Source: Rhodanobacter thiooxydans
Lineage (GTDB): Bacteria; Pseudomonadota; Gammaproteobacteria; Xanthomonadales; Rhodanobacteraceae
Assembly: GCF_021545845.1 (NCBI RefSeq)
Contig: NZ_CP088923.1
Span: 2,976,001 to 3,040,000 of the forward strand
Length of the DNA stretch: 64,000 bases
Direction of reading: 5' to 3'
Within the stretch, counting starts at the first letter, position 1, and each line of letters begins with the position of its first letter. The translations under genes were made by a program, and so were the position numbers. Positions 26,251 through 37,345 of this stretch are shown piece by piece. The notes below the pieces were generated by a model, which saw only the letters and a list, made by a program, of their open reading frames with translations, searched no databases and was not told where the DNA came from.

Positions 26251-26304
26251 ATCGCCTCGCGCCGGCATGCAGCCGCCGCCGAGCCAGCGGGGCAAGGTGA
26301 GTCG

Positions 26305-27129
26305 ATGTCCGGCCTCCTCGGCGATACGGCGGCTCGCGACTACTCGCGCAAATTGCGCTTGTTCAACGCCTTCGCCGAAGCCGAGCTTCGCCTGGCCATC
26401 GCCAGCCTGGACCCGCAGCCCGGTGCACGCGTACTCGACGCGGGTTGCGGCACCGGCGAGGCGCTGCGTTGGTTCGCCGACGCAGTAGGCCCTGCCGGTA
26501 CCGTGGTCGGCATCGACCTGGCGGCAGCGCACGCGACCGCCGCCCGCGCATGCGCTCCCGCCCAGGCCCTGGTGCTGCAGGCGGACCTGCTGCATGCACC
26601 GCTATGCGCCGGCAGCTTCGACCGGGTCTGGTGCATGAACACGGTCAACCACCTGCGCGATCCGCTGGCCGGCGCCGAGCGGCTGGCTGCCCTGCTGCGC
26701 CCCGCCGGACGCATCGCGCTGTGCCAGAGCTCGCTGCTGCCGGACATGTACTTCGCCTGGGACGCGCGGCTCGAGCGCCTGGTCAACGAAGCGGTGCGCC
26801 AGTACTACCGCGACCGTTACGGCGTCAGCGAACGCGAGCTGGCGGCAGTCCGCGCCCTGGTCGGCGTGCTGCGCCGAGCGCCATTGCGCAAGGTCCGCGC
26901 GCAGACGTTCGTGATCGAGCGCGTATCCCCGCTCGGCGCAGCCGACGAGGCCTATCTGGCCGAAGCCATCTTCCGCGACAGCTGGGGAACGCGGTTGCAG
27001 CCGTACCTGTCCAGCGCCGACTACGATGAACTCGCGCGCCTGTGCGACCCACAGCACCCGCAGTTCGCCCTGCGTCGAACGGACTTCCATTTCCTGCAGA
27101 CTTTCACGGTGGTGAGCGGGGAGCTGTGA
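26305..27129 (+). CDS. Class I SAM-dependent methyltransferase
   Basis: 274 residues. The Rossmann core carries VLDAGCGTGEALRWF (SAM motif I, about 46-60), GIDLAAAHATAA (motif II) and the FDRVWCMNTVNHLRDP strand (motif III/IV) with a UbiE/Methyltransf_11 character. The C-terminal half (170-270) with RQYYRDRYGVSE is not recognised. Substrate is unknown. It lies 54 bp downstream of lpxH on the same strand and may be cotranscribed, but a lipid A role is not implied by sequence. Confidence 0.85.
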   Translation: MSGLLGDTAARDYSRKLRLFNAFAEAELRLAIASLDPQPGARVLDAGCGTGEALRWFADAVGPAGTVVGIDLAAAHATAARACAPAQALVLQADLLHAPLCAGSFDRVWCMNTVNHLRDPLAGAERLAALLRPAGRIALCQSSLLPDMYFAWDARLERLVNEAVRQYYRDRYGVSERELAAVRALVGVLRRAPLRKVRAQTFVIERVSPLGAADEAYLAEAIFRDSWGTRLQPYLSSADYDELARLCDPQHPQFALRRTDFHFLQTFTVVSGEL

Positions 27130-27253
27130 GGTTGAGCGGCAAGCAGGCAGGATGAATCGCCTGCACTGCATCCTTTCGCCGGGCGCGCAAAAAACACCCC
27201 TCAATGAAGGACGGACCAGCGTGATGCCTGCAAGGGATTGTTCGGCCCGTTCA

Positions 27254-27783
27254 TGGGCCTCACTTCTCCGCGCTGCGCGCTCCAGGGCCAGCCTGCGGCT
27301 GTCCAAAATTGTTCCAGACAACTTTGTCGAACGAAGAGTTTCGTCCACCACCTCTCTCCGCCAGATACGCAAAACGCCCCTTGCGGGCTCGACTTTGATT
27401 GACGACACGGCGGCACGGCGTGCGGGATTGTGAATCCCATCCATGGGATTCACCCTTCCGCGCTGCGCGCTCCAGGGCCAGCCTGCGGCTGTCCAAAATT
27501 GTTCCAGACAATTTTGTCGAACGAAGAGTTTCGTCCACCACCTCTCTCCGCCAGATACGCAAAACGCCCCTTGCGGGCTCGACTTTGATTGACGACACGG
27601 CGGCACGGCGTGCGGGATTGTGAATCCCATCCATGGGATTCACCCTTCCGCGCTGCGCGCTCCAGGGCCAGCCTGCAGCTGTCCAATTTTGTTCCAGACA
27701 AAATTGTCGAACCCGTCAGGGCTCGTCCACCACCTCTCTCCGCCAGATACGCAAAACGCCCCTTGCGGGGCGCTTTGCGTATC
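27254..27783. repeat. Three tandem ~190-bp units with conserved hairpins, ending at tRNA-Ser
   Basis: CGCTGCGCGC anchors occur at 27271, 27461 and 27651, exactly 190 bp apart. Units 1 and 2 are nearly identical after the anchor. Each unit has a hairpin of the form CAAAATTGT/ACAATTTTG around TCCAG, and a second one such as GAATCCCATCCATGGGATTC. In unit 3 the first stem reads CAATTTTGT/ACAAAATTG, and in unit 1 the second stem is GC-rich: the arms change together. Each unit also contains CTCTCTCCGCCAGATACGC, the tRNA-Ser 3' end in inverted orientation. The short frames in all six phases look spurious. Confidence 0.85.
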
Positions 27784-27797
27784 TGGCGGAGAGAGAG
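27732..27797 (-). terminator. Long hairpin after tRNA-Ser built from an inverted copy of the tRNA 3' end
   Basis: Downstream of the tRNA, on the minus strand, GCAAAGCGCCCC pairs with GGGGCGTTTTGC (27752-27781 core). The stem continues outward into the tRNA acceptor end itself, because the far arm repeats GCGTATCTGGCGGAGAGAG. The core can terminate transcription. The outer part would compete with the tRNA acceptor stem if transcribed. Confidence 0.65.
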
Positions 27798-27876
27798 GGA
27801 TTCGAACCCTCGATAAGGCTTTTGACCCTATACTCCCTTAGCAGGGGAGCCCCTTCGGCCACTCGGGCATCTCTCC
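27784..27876 (-). tRNA. tRNA-Ser (anticodon GCT)
   Basis: A 93-nt class II tRNA. It begins GGAGAGATGCCCGAGTGG, has anticodon stem CTCCC/GGGAG enclosing CTGCTAA (anticodon GCT, reading AGC and AGU), a long variable arm, T arm GAGGGTTCGAATCCCTC, and encoded CCA. It lies 78 bp downstream of csrA on the same strand, the usual alaS-csrA-tRNA-Ser order in this group. Confidence 0.96.
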
Positions 27877-27954
27877 GGGGTTTTCTTCGCATTGCTGCGG
27901 AGCCGGCAAGGATACCGACGGACGCGGTCGAGGTAAAGCCTCAGTTTCGCGGGA

Positions 27955-28158
27955 TCAATGCTCGGTGGACTCATCAGGCGCACCGCCAGCGTCGTGTTCG
28001 CCCTTGATCCGCTGGTAGATCTCTTCGCGGTGAACCGCCACGGTTTTCGGTGCATTGATGCCGATGCGCACCTGGTTGCCTTTCACACCAAGAACGGTAA
28101 CGGTCACCTCGTCGCCGATCATCAGGGTTTCACCGACCCTGCGGGTCAGAATCAACAT
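27955..28158 (-). CDS. csrA: Carbon storage regulator CsrA/RsmA
   Basis: Dimeric RNA-binding protein that blocks translation by binding GGA motifs in leaders. 67 residues, [38 protein letters not shown] and the conserved [13 protein letters not shown]-contact end, followed by a slightly extended acidic tail ([12 protein letters not shown]). GGAGTAGCAATC precedes the ATG. Downstream of alaS by 269 bp and upstream of tRNA-Ser. That gap shows no gene; it probably carries the csrA promoter. Confidence 0.97.
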   Translation of the reverse strand: MLILTRRVGETLMIGDEVTVTVLGVKGNQVRIGINAPKTVAVHREEIYQRIKGEHDAGGAPDESTEH

Positions 28159-28427
28159 GATTGCTACTCCATAGTGCTGTTGGTCACAGGCCTGCGGATC
28201 GATGGTGCCTCACCCCTGAGCGCCCACCTTCCACAGTTCGACGATTGATCCGCCGAAGGCCCTACCGCCTTCCCGGCTCACAGCCAAAACACTCCTGAGC
28301 GTCCTGACTGGCGACACCACCGTTACCGATCGCGCCGACACCTGGTCGATAGTAACTGAGCCGGATTCTTCTGTGCAATGCGTCTGGATCGTGACAAGTG
28401 GCGCGTTCAGCCAGCATCGGGCGCGGG

Positions 28428-31055
<2,628 letters not shown>

Positions 31056-31114
31056 GCGGATCAAGGTGGCGGGCGACAAGGGCCACACCGCGGCCAGACC
31101 GACCGACCCATCAG

Positions 31115-31136
31115 CCCGTCATCCACGGATGACGGG
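31115..31136 (-). terminator. Hairpin directly after recX
   Basis: CCCGTCATCC and GGATGACGGG, ten-base perfect arms with two bases between, lie two bases beyond the recX stop. There is no strong T run, so it may act as an RNA-stabilising hairpin or a weak terminator before alaS. Confidence 0.5.
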
Positions 31137-31138
31137 TT

Positions 31139-31657
31139 TCAGGAAATATCGTCGGCTTCGTCCACTTCGGCGTGGGTAACATTCCGTACTGTGGCGGCGC
31201 CAAAGCCGCGGCGCAAGAGGAATTGCGCCCGGCGTGAGCGTTCGGCCGGGTCCGCCGTGCCCGCGCTGCCGTAGCGGCGGCGCAACTGGACAGCGGCCGA
31301 GACGTCCCAATCGACCTCCGCGGCATCCAGCAATTCACGGATGCGCGCGTCGGCCAGGCCATGGCTTTTCAGCTCCACGCGCAAGCGCAACGGGCCGTAG
31401 CCCTGGGCGATCCGGTTGCGCAGCAGCGCCTCGGCGAAACGGCCGTCGTCCTGGTAGTGCTGCTCGCCGAGCCGGTCCAGCGCGGCGGTGGCCTCGCCGC
31501 CCTCGTAGCCGCCCTGGCGCAGCTTGGTCTTCAGTTCCTTGCGCGAATGCTCGCGCCGCGCCAGCAGGCCCAGCGCCTTGTCGTAGGCGCTGCGCTTCGG
31601 CTTGGCCGACGGATCTTCGCCGGAGTGGCCCTTGCCGGGCGGGCGTTTCATGGCCAT
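31139..31657 (-). CDS. recX: Regulatory protein RecX
   Basis: Binds RecA filaments and limits recombinase activity. About 172 residues of tandem three-helix repeats, with ALGLLARREHSRKELKTKLRQ, FAEALLRNRIAQGYGPLRLRVELKSHGL and AERSRRAQFLLRRGFGAATVRNV. The frame opens at 31690, but those codons would lie in the recA-recX hairpin, so I place the start at MAMKRPPGK (31657); MKRPPGK at 31651 is equally likely. It is downstream of recA, the canonical pair. Confidence 0.92.
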   Translation of the reverse strand: MAMKRPPGKGHSGEDPSAKPKRSAYDKALGLLARREHSRKELKTKLRQGGYEGGEATAALDRLGEQHYQDDGRFAEALLRNRIAQGYGPLRLRVELKSHGLADARIRELLDAAEVDWDVSAAVQLRRRYGSAGTADPAERSRRAQFLLRRGFGAATVRNVTHAEVDEADDIS

Positions 31658-31664
31658 GCAAACG

Positions 31665-31693
31665 GACATGGCCCGGGCAAGCCGGGCCATGTC
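31665..31693 (-). terminator. Attenuator-like hairpin between recA and recX
   Basis: GACATGGCCCGG and CCGGGCCATGTC flank GCAAG. Located 30 bases after the recA stop and just before recX. No run of T follows on the minus strand, so read-through into recX is expected to be partial. A recA-recX terminator that keeps RecX low is known in E. coli. Confidence 0.6.
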
Positions 31694-31722
31694 TTGGGCA
31701 GGGAACCGTCAACCGGCACGGC

Positions 31723-32757
<1,035 letters not shown>

Positions 32758-32894
32758 CGTCTTGTGTTCCGGTTGGACTGTGATTGAGGTGCATGATGCC
32801 CGGATCGGATCTCACGGGCTGCGATCGGGTCGGATCGCCAGCGACGGTGCCAGTATCCCACACCGGTCAAGCCGGTCTGGCGGCCGATCGCGCA

Positions 32895-33404
32895 TCACTC
32901 CGTCAGCGTTTTGCGCAAGCCGATGAGCGCTGCCGCCACGGTCTGCCGCCGCACCGCCTCGCGGTCGCCGGGAAAATGGAACAGCTGCGCATGGCCGTAG
33001 CCGCCGCGGCGCTTCCAGCTGATCCACACCGTGCCGACCGGCTTGTCCGACGTGCCACCGGAAGGTCCGGCGATACCAGTCACCGCCACTGCCACGCCGG
33101 CGCCGAAGCGCGCCAGTGCGCCGGATACCATCTCCAGCGCGGTTTCCTCGCTGACCGCCCCGCTGTGCTCCAGCGTGCGCGGATTGACCCCGAGCAGCGC
33201 CTCCTTCGCCTCGTAGCTGTAGGTCACCACGCCGGCGTCGAACCAGGCCGAGCTGCCCGGCAGGTCGGTGAGCGTCTTGGCGATCCAGCCGCCGGTGCAC
33301 GACTCGGCCGTCACCAGCATCAGCCGGCAGCGCTGTACTTCGGTGGCCACCTCGCCGGCCAGCGCCTGCAGCTCGGCATCGGTAGGAACGGATGAGGACT
33401 CCAT
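32895..33404 (-). CDS. pncC: Nicotinamide-nucleotide amidohydrolase PncC (CinA C-terminal domain)
   Basis: Converts NMN to nicotinate mononucleotide for pyridine nucleotide recycling. 169 residues with the family motifs LVTAESCTGGWIAKTLTDLPGSSAWFDAGVVTYSYEAK, SGAVSEETALEM, and AVAVTGIAGPSGGTSDKPVGTVWISW. The start MESSSVPTDAEL has GGGAG at a suitable distance. It is upstream of recA and divergent from the mutS 5' remnant, which marks the ancestral mutS site. Confidence 0.95.
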   Translation of the reverse strand: MESSSVPTDAELQALAGEVATEVQRCRLMLVTAESCTGGWIAKTLTDLPGSSAWFDAGVVTYSYEAKEALLGVNPRTLEHSGAVSEETALEMVSGALARFGAGVAVAVTGIAGPSGGTSDKPVGTVWISWKRRGGYGHAQLFHFPGDREAVRRQTVAAALIGLRKTLTE

Positions 33405-33494
33405 GCGAGACTCCCGGACTTGGACGAAACTTTGCGCCAGGCGCAGGGGCACCGTTCTACCCGTTCCGCGCGACCACGCCAAGACTTGCATTGC

Positions 33495-33602
33495 ATGAGC
33501 CAAGACGATCTCACCAGGCACACCCCGTTCATGCGCCAGTACATGCGTGTGGTTAGCGAACCCGAGAGGGGCGCGGGTTTCGAGACATCCGCCATCTCAT
33601 GA
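33495..33602 (+). pseudogene. mutS: Orphan mutS 5' end (about 17 recognisable codons)
   Basis: The 35-codon frame begins MSQDDLTRHTPFMRQYM, which is how gammaproteobacterial MutS proteins start (an acidic N-terminus then HTPMMQQYL in E. coli). It then departs into RVVSEPERGAGFETSAIS and a stop. It is divergent from pncC with 90 bp between, the expected place of mutS in this group. The full mutS is at 43.2 kb with a different N-terminus. The 13 bases CATGCGCCAGTAC at the break (33530-33542) also occur at the corresponding codons of the full gene (43306-43318). Confidence 0.7.
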
Positions 33603-34038
33603 AATCCCATTTGGACGCATCTTGGACCCCAAAAAGAGGGCTATCGGGGTGCAAACCCCGTTGCCCACTTGGACACCGGCGTTTTGTGTCATCACGTTTA
33701 ACCGTCCAAACGACGGTGGCTGCGTGCCCACTGGGCAGCGCCGAAGCCATGTCACGACGTGGATAACGCGTGCAGCCGCGACCAGGCCAGCTTCTTCAAC
33801 GAGCCTGAGCGCTGGGAACGGCCCGACCGAAGGGCATTCCGGATGAAATCACCGCGACGGCCGCAATGAGAATGGAGCGAGGTGGAGGGAATCGACGACG
33901 CTCAAGGGATGCGCACGGGATGGACCGCGTACGTGGCAGGACTGGTTCGTCACGTTCCCTGGGGTAGACATCGTCTTCATCGCCCGGCGGCCGCAAGGCG
34001 GCCAATGACTGCCGGGCGCTGGAGCGACTAGCGCGCGA
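33603..34038. other. Intergenic stretch at the left edge of the mutS-splitting insertion
   Basis: No gene is supported. It holds CATTTGGACGCATCTTGGAC and ACTTGGACACCGG, which echo GCTTGGACACC and CATTTGGACACC at the right edge (43.11-43.16 kb). There is a small hairpin CGGGGTGCAAACCCCG near 33638 and a GC-rich hairpin, CGCCCGGC...GCCGGGCG, at about 33980-34018 just past the acyl-CoA ligase stop, possibly its terminator. These shared pieces suggest both edges derive from one element, but no integrase or transposase is readable. Confidence 0.5.
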
Positions 34039-35727
34039 TTACTTTTCCCAGATGACTTTTTGGTCCATCGCGAGCCATGCGCCGGCGTTGTCCAGATAGC
34101 GATCCTCGATCGCCTGGCGCTTGATCTTCAGCGTCGGCGTAAGCAGGCCGTTCTCGGTGGTCCAGCTGTCCTTGACGACCACCGCGTAACCGAGCTGTTC
34201 GTGGTGTTCCACGTTCGCGTTGACTTGCTCCAGCAGCGCAGCGAGCTCGGCGTCCAGCGTATTGCGCAGACCGGGATCGGCATCCACGACCTGCTGCACT
34301 TCCGGCGCGAGGCGCAGCAGCGCGAACGGCTGCGGCTGCCCGGGGCCGGTAACGCAGGCGCTTTCCAGTTTTGGATGGTTGCCGAGCTCGTTCTCGATCA
34401 GCGCCGGCGCGACATATTTGCCGCGAGCCGTCTTGAACAGATCCTTGACCCGACCGGTAATGCGCAAGCGTCCATCCGCATCGATCTCACCGCGATCGCC
34501 CGTGCAGAAAAAGCCGTCGGGCAACATGACCTGTGCCGTCAGTTCCGGCCGCTTGTAGTAACCCATCATCTGGCCCGGACTTCTGACCAGCACTTCGCCG
34601 GTGGGCGCGATGCGCGCCTGCACGCCGCGCAGGCAGGTGCCGACGTAGCCGATCCGCACATCTCCCGGGCGGCAGCTGTGTGAAACAGCGAGGTTCTCGC
34701 TCATGCCGTAACCCTCGAGTAGCGTCAGGCCGAGCCGGCGGTACCAGGCGATGATGTCGGCGGCCAGTGGTGCCGAGCCGGTGATGGCAACGCGCACCTG
34801 ATCGAGGCCCAGACCACGGAGAATCTTTCGCTTGACCAGCCGCGAGACCAGCGGCAACGCAAACAACCGCCGCTGTTTCGACGGCGACAGTTTGGCATTG
34901 ACGCCCTGCTGGAACTTGGTCCAGAGCCGCGGCACCGAAAAGAAGATCGTCGGTCGCGCGCGCCGGATGTCGTGCACGAAGCTGTCCATGTTGTTGCAGA
35001 AGTACATGTGCAGTCCGACGTACAGCGAGCTGGACTCCACAATGGCGCGCTCGGCGGCATGCGCCAGCGGCAGATACGACAGCAGCCGGTCCTCGCGGGT
35101 GATCACGATCATCTCGGTGAAAGCGGGCCCCGGCGCCATCATGCTGCGATAGTTGTGCATCACCCCTTTCGGTTGCCCGGTACTGCCTGAGGTGTAAATG
35201 ATGGAGCACAGTTCCTCGGGCATTGCGTCATGCACTGGCTGCAGCGGTGCATGCCGGGCGACAAGGTCGTCCCACTGCGGGATGTCGGCGCGCGGAGTCA
35301 TCGGCAGGCCGAGCAACGGCAGGTCCGGCGGAAGCATTTTTTCAATCTGTGGCCAGTTGTCGCTGCTGCCGTCGAGTTTGCCGACGAACAGCAGCCGCGC
35401 TTCGCTGTGGTCAAGGATGTAGCGCGCCGTCTCGGCACCGAGCGTGGGATACATCGGCACGCTGACGTGGCCGGCCATCATGATGGCGAGGTCGGCGATA
35501 ATCCAGTGCGCGCTGTTCTTGCCCAGGATCGCAATGCTGCTGCCCGCTGGAAGCCGCAGCGAGCGCAGATACGCCGCCATGCATCGCGCCTGCAGGCCAA
35601 CCTCGGCCCAGCTGTAATCGACCACGCTGCCATCGGGGAAAGGCTGGGTCAGATAGATGGCGTCCGGCCGTTCGCGTTCCCACACCTGGAATTGATGCAG
35701 CAACGTCGGTGCGTTGGCCTCAACCAT
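34039..35727 (-). CDS. AMP-forming acyl-CoA synthetase (long-chain type)
   Basis: Activates a carboxylic acid to its CoA ester by way of an acyl-adenylate. 562 residues of the ANL family: IIYTSGSTGQPKGVMHN (P-loop), LPLAHAAERAIVE, LLEGYGMSENLAVSH, TGDRGEIDADGRLRITGRVKDLFKTARGKYVAP (hinge and adenylation motifs), and a Lys in LTPTLKIKRQAIEDRY. The ATG at 35727 has GGAG five bases upstream. Last gene of the beta-oxidation operon, so it probably supplies that pathway's substrate. Chain length cannot be read from sequence. Confidence 0.9.
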   Translation of the reverse strand: MVEANAPTLLHQFQVWERERPDAIYLTQPFPDGSVVDYSWAEVGLQARCMAAYLRSLRLPAGSSIAILGKNSAHWIIADLAIMMAGHVSVPMYPTLGAETARYILDHSEARLLFVGKLDGSSDNWPQIEKMLPPDLPLLGLPMTPRADIPQWDDLVARHAPLQPVHDAMPEELCSIIYTSGSTGQPKGVMHNYRSMMAPGPAFTEMIVITREDRLLSYLPLAHAAERAIVESSSLYVGLHMYFCNNMDSFVHDIRRARPTIFFSVPRLWTKFQQGVNAKLSPSKQRRLFALPLVSRLVKRKILRGLGLDQVRVAITGSAPLAADIIAWYRRLGLTLLEGYGMSENLAVSHSCRPGDVRIGYVGTCLRGVQARIAPTGEVLVRSPGQMMGYYKRPELTAQVMLPDGFFCTGDRGEIDADGRLRITGRVKDLFKTARGKYVAPALIENELGNHPKLESACVTGPGQPQPFALLRLAPEVQQVVDADPGLRNTLDAELAALLEQVNANVEHHEQLGYAVVVKDSWTTENGLLTPTLKIKRQAIEDRYLDNAGAWLAMDQKVIWEK

Positions 35728-35808
35728 CACGACTCCACCTTCGCGCGGGGCAACGTTCACTGATGGGTCGAGTTGTGCACGATGCACATCGGCATGCGCA
35801 CTATACGG

Positions 35809-36126
35809 TCACTGCAATTTGCTGGCGTCGAAATAACGGCCCAGCTGTGCCGCCAAGGCCATGTCGCCTTGCAGCTTCAGCTTGCCGGTCATCATCGCTG
35901 CCATGCCGTCAAGCTTGCCGGTCAACAGGCTGACCAGGTCGCCGTCGGACATCTTCAACGAGAGGTCGGCGTTTTCGGCGCTCCCTTCCATCACTTCGCA
36001 CGCGCCGTTGCGGATCACCACGTAGGCCGGCTGGCTGATGTTGAACTGGATGGTGCGATCGACACCGGCGGTGCTCTGCAGATTGATCGCGAGGGGCAGC
36101 TTGTGCAGCAATTCGAGTGCGCTCAT
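35809..36126 (-). CDS. SCP2 sterol-binding domain protein
   Basis: 105 residues forming a single SCP2 lipid-binding domain: INLQSTAGVDRTIQFNISQPAYVVIRNG and the family motif ADLSLKMSDGDLVSLLTGKLDGMAAMMTGKLKLQGDMALAAQL. Such proteins bind acyl-CoA or other lipids in a hydrophobic tunnel. The start MSALELLHKL at 36126 has GAGAGA upstream. It lies between the acyl-CoA ligase and the racemase-like gene, so it may hand over acyl-CoA substrates. The upstream part of the open frame belongs to the repeat element at 36166. Confidence 0.9.
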   Translation of the reverse strand: MSALELLHKLPLAINLQSTAGVDRTIQFNISQPAYVVIRNGACEVMEGSAENADLSLKMSDGDLVSLLTGKLDGMAAMMTGKLKLQGDMALAAQLGRYFDASKLQ

Positions 36127-36165
36127 GGCATCGGTCTCTCTGATGGAATGGAAAGAAGCAGACGG

Positions 36166-36304
36166 GAATGGCACTGACTTACTGTAAGCGCATAGCCTCA
36201 ATTTCCGTCATTCCTGCGAAAGCCGGAATCCAGTGACTTCAGGGCTGCCAGAGGCGCTGGATCCCCGCTTTCGCGGGGATGACGAGCATAAGTCAGTGCC
36301 ATTC
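36166..36304. mobile_element. MITE-like element: 16-bp terminal inverted repeats around a REP palindrome
   Basis: GAATGGCACTGACTTA (36166-36181) and its exact complement TAAGTCAGTGCCATTC (36289-36304) bracket an inner inverted repeat (36206-36233 and 36257-36284) of the CGTCATTCC-CGAAAGC type seen at 13668. Total 139 bp. It sits between the scp2 and racemase-like genes of one operon, ending four bases beyond the racemase stop. It has no coding capacity. Confidence 0.7.
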
Positions 36305-36307
36305 GAA

Positions 36308-37345
36308 TCAGACGGCGGCCCAGGCTTGCGCCCGGAAGCCGTCGGCAAACAGGGGATGGGCCTGGGCTTCGGCCATGGTCAGCACCGGCGTGACGCAGGC
36401 ATCGGCGGTTTCGAAACGTTCCGCCCAGTACGCCAGCGGCTGCGTGATCACCAGCATGGCGACTTCCTCGCGCAACGCATGGTTCTGCTTGGTGCCGGGC
36501 ATCTGTCCACGCTGCCAATGTCGCTCGACCCAGTCGGGTCGCCCGAACACCGCGCATGCCGCTTTCCAGAATTTGAATTCGAGCGCCGCCACCGCCAGCT
36601 GGCGGCCGTCGACGGTGGCGTAGAGGTTGTAACAAGGCAATCCGCCGTTGAGCAGATCCTCCCCCGCGCCGGGCGCGCGACCCAGCATGGGGGCGAACAA
36701 GGACGAGGTGGCCCTGGGCAGTATCAGGTGCGCGTGAACGCCGTGGGTCATGCTGATATCGATGTGCCGACCATGACCGCGACGTTGCGCATCGAACACT
36801 GCCGCGAGAATCGCGATGCAGGCCATCGAGCCGCCACCGGCCATGTCGCCCCACTGCACGTTGGACAAGGCCAGCTCCCCGGTCGGTGCGCGCATCTGGT
36901 CAAGCGCGCCCGACATGGCCATGAAGTTCAGGTCGTGCCCGGCGCACTGCGACCAGTTGCCGTGCTGGCCGTAGCCGGTGATCGACACCATCACCAGCTG
37001 CGGATTGATCGTCTTGAGCCGGTCGAAGTCCAGGCCCATCGACGACAGGAGGCCCGGACGGAAGCTGTCGACCATGACCTCGGCCTCCGCCAGCCACTCG
37101 CGCAACTGGTCGAGATCGGTCGGTTGGCGGAAATCAAGGCGGCGGCTTTCCTTGTCGTGGTTCAGCGCCTCGAACAACGGCCCGAGTGGACGGGTCGGGT
37201 CGCCTTCCGGCGGTTCGACCTTGATGACCGTGGCGCCGAGATCGGCCAGCATCCGCGTGCAGAACGGCCCCGGCAGGTTGCGCGACAAATCGACCACGCG
37301 CAGCCCCGCGAGGAGACCGGACATTGGGTCGCGATCGGCGCTCAC
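36308..37345 (-). CDS. CaiB/BaiF family protein, alpha-methylacyl-CoA racemase-like
   Basis: 345 residues of the class III CoA-transferase fold. It has the catalytic set of alpha-methylacyl-CoA racemases rather than of formyl-CoA transferases: H137 in AGHDLNF, D167 in VQWGDMAGGG, and E256 in VAALEFKFW, the His/Asp/Glu trio of the mycobacterial enzyme. ADLGATVIKVEPPEGDPTR binds CoA. Start is GTG at 37345, overlapping the upstream FadJ-like stop by four bases; ATG 37324 is also in frame. Such an enzyme converts (2R)- to (2S)-methylacyl-CoA so that branched chains can be beta-oxidised. Confidence 0.85.
   Translation of the reverse strand: MSADRDPMSGLLAGLRVVDLSRNLPGPFCTRMLADLGATVIKVEPPEGDPTRPLGPLFEALNHDKESRRLDFRQPTDLDQLREWLAEAEVMVDSFRPGLLSSMGLDFDRLKTINPQLVMVSITGYGQHGNWSQCAGHDLNFMAMSGALDQMRAPTGELALSNVQWGDMAGGGSMACIAILAAVFDAQRRGHGRHIDISMTHGVHAHLILPRATSSLFAPMLGRAPGAGEDLLNGGLPCYNLYATVDGRQLAVAALEFKFWKAACAVFGRPDWVERHWQRGQMPGTKQNHALREEVAMLVITQPLAYWAERFETADACVTPVLTMAEAQAHPLFADGFRAQAWAAV

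Noticed and set aside
27201..27701. Several overlapping 60-130-codon frames in the 190-bp repeats
   Set aside because: They repeat with the DNA unit, occur on both strands and change register between units. Conservation is of DNA hairpins, not of protein.
27254..27783. Possible CRISPR array
   Set aside because: Units are 190 bp with near-identical full length and no unique spacers. No cas genes are present.
28159..28427. Small RNA gene between csrA and alaS
   Set aside because: No GGA-rich CsrB/C-like hairpins or terminator are seen. It is more likely the csrA leader and promoter.
32758..32894. LexA box before recA
   Set aside because: Neither CTG-N10-CAG nor the Xanthomonas-type motif is visible, so no SOS operator is claimed.
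33980..34018. attC-like integron site past the acyl-CoA ligase
   Set aside because: It is a GC-rich hairpin without the conserved R and L boxes and no integron integrase. More simply a terminator or repeat.
33603..34038. Integrase or transposase remnant at the insertion edge
   Set aside because: Short frames such as one reading VDNACSRDQASFFNEPERW were noticed, but none can be tied to a recombinase family.
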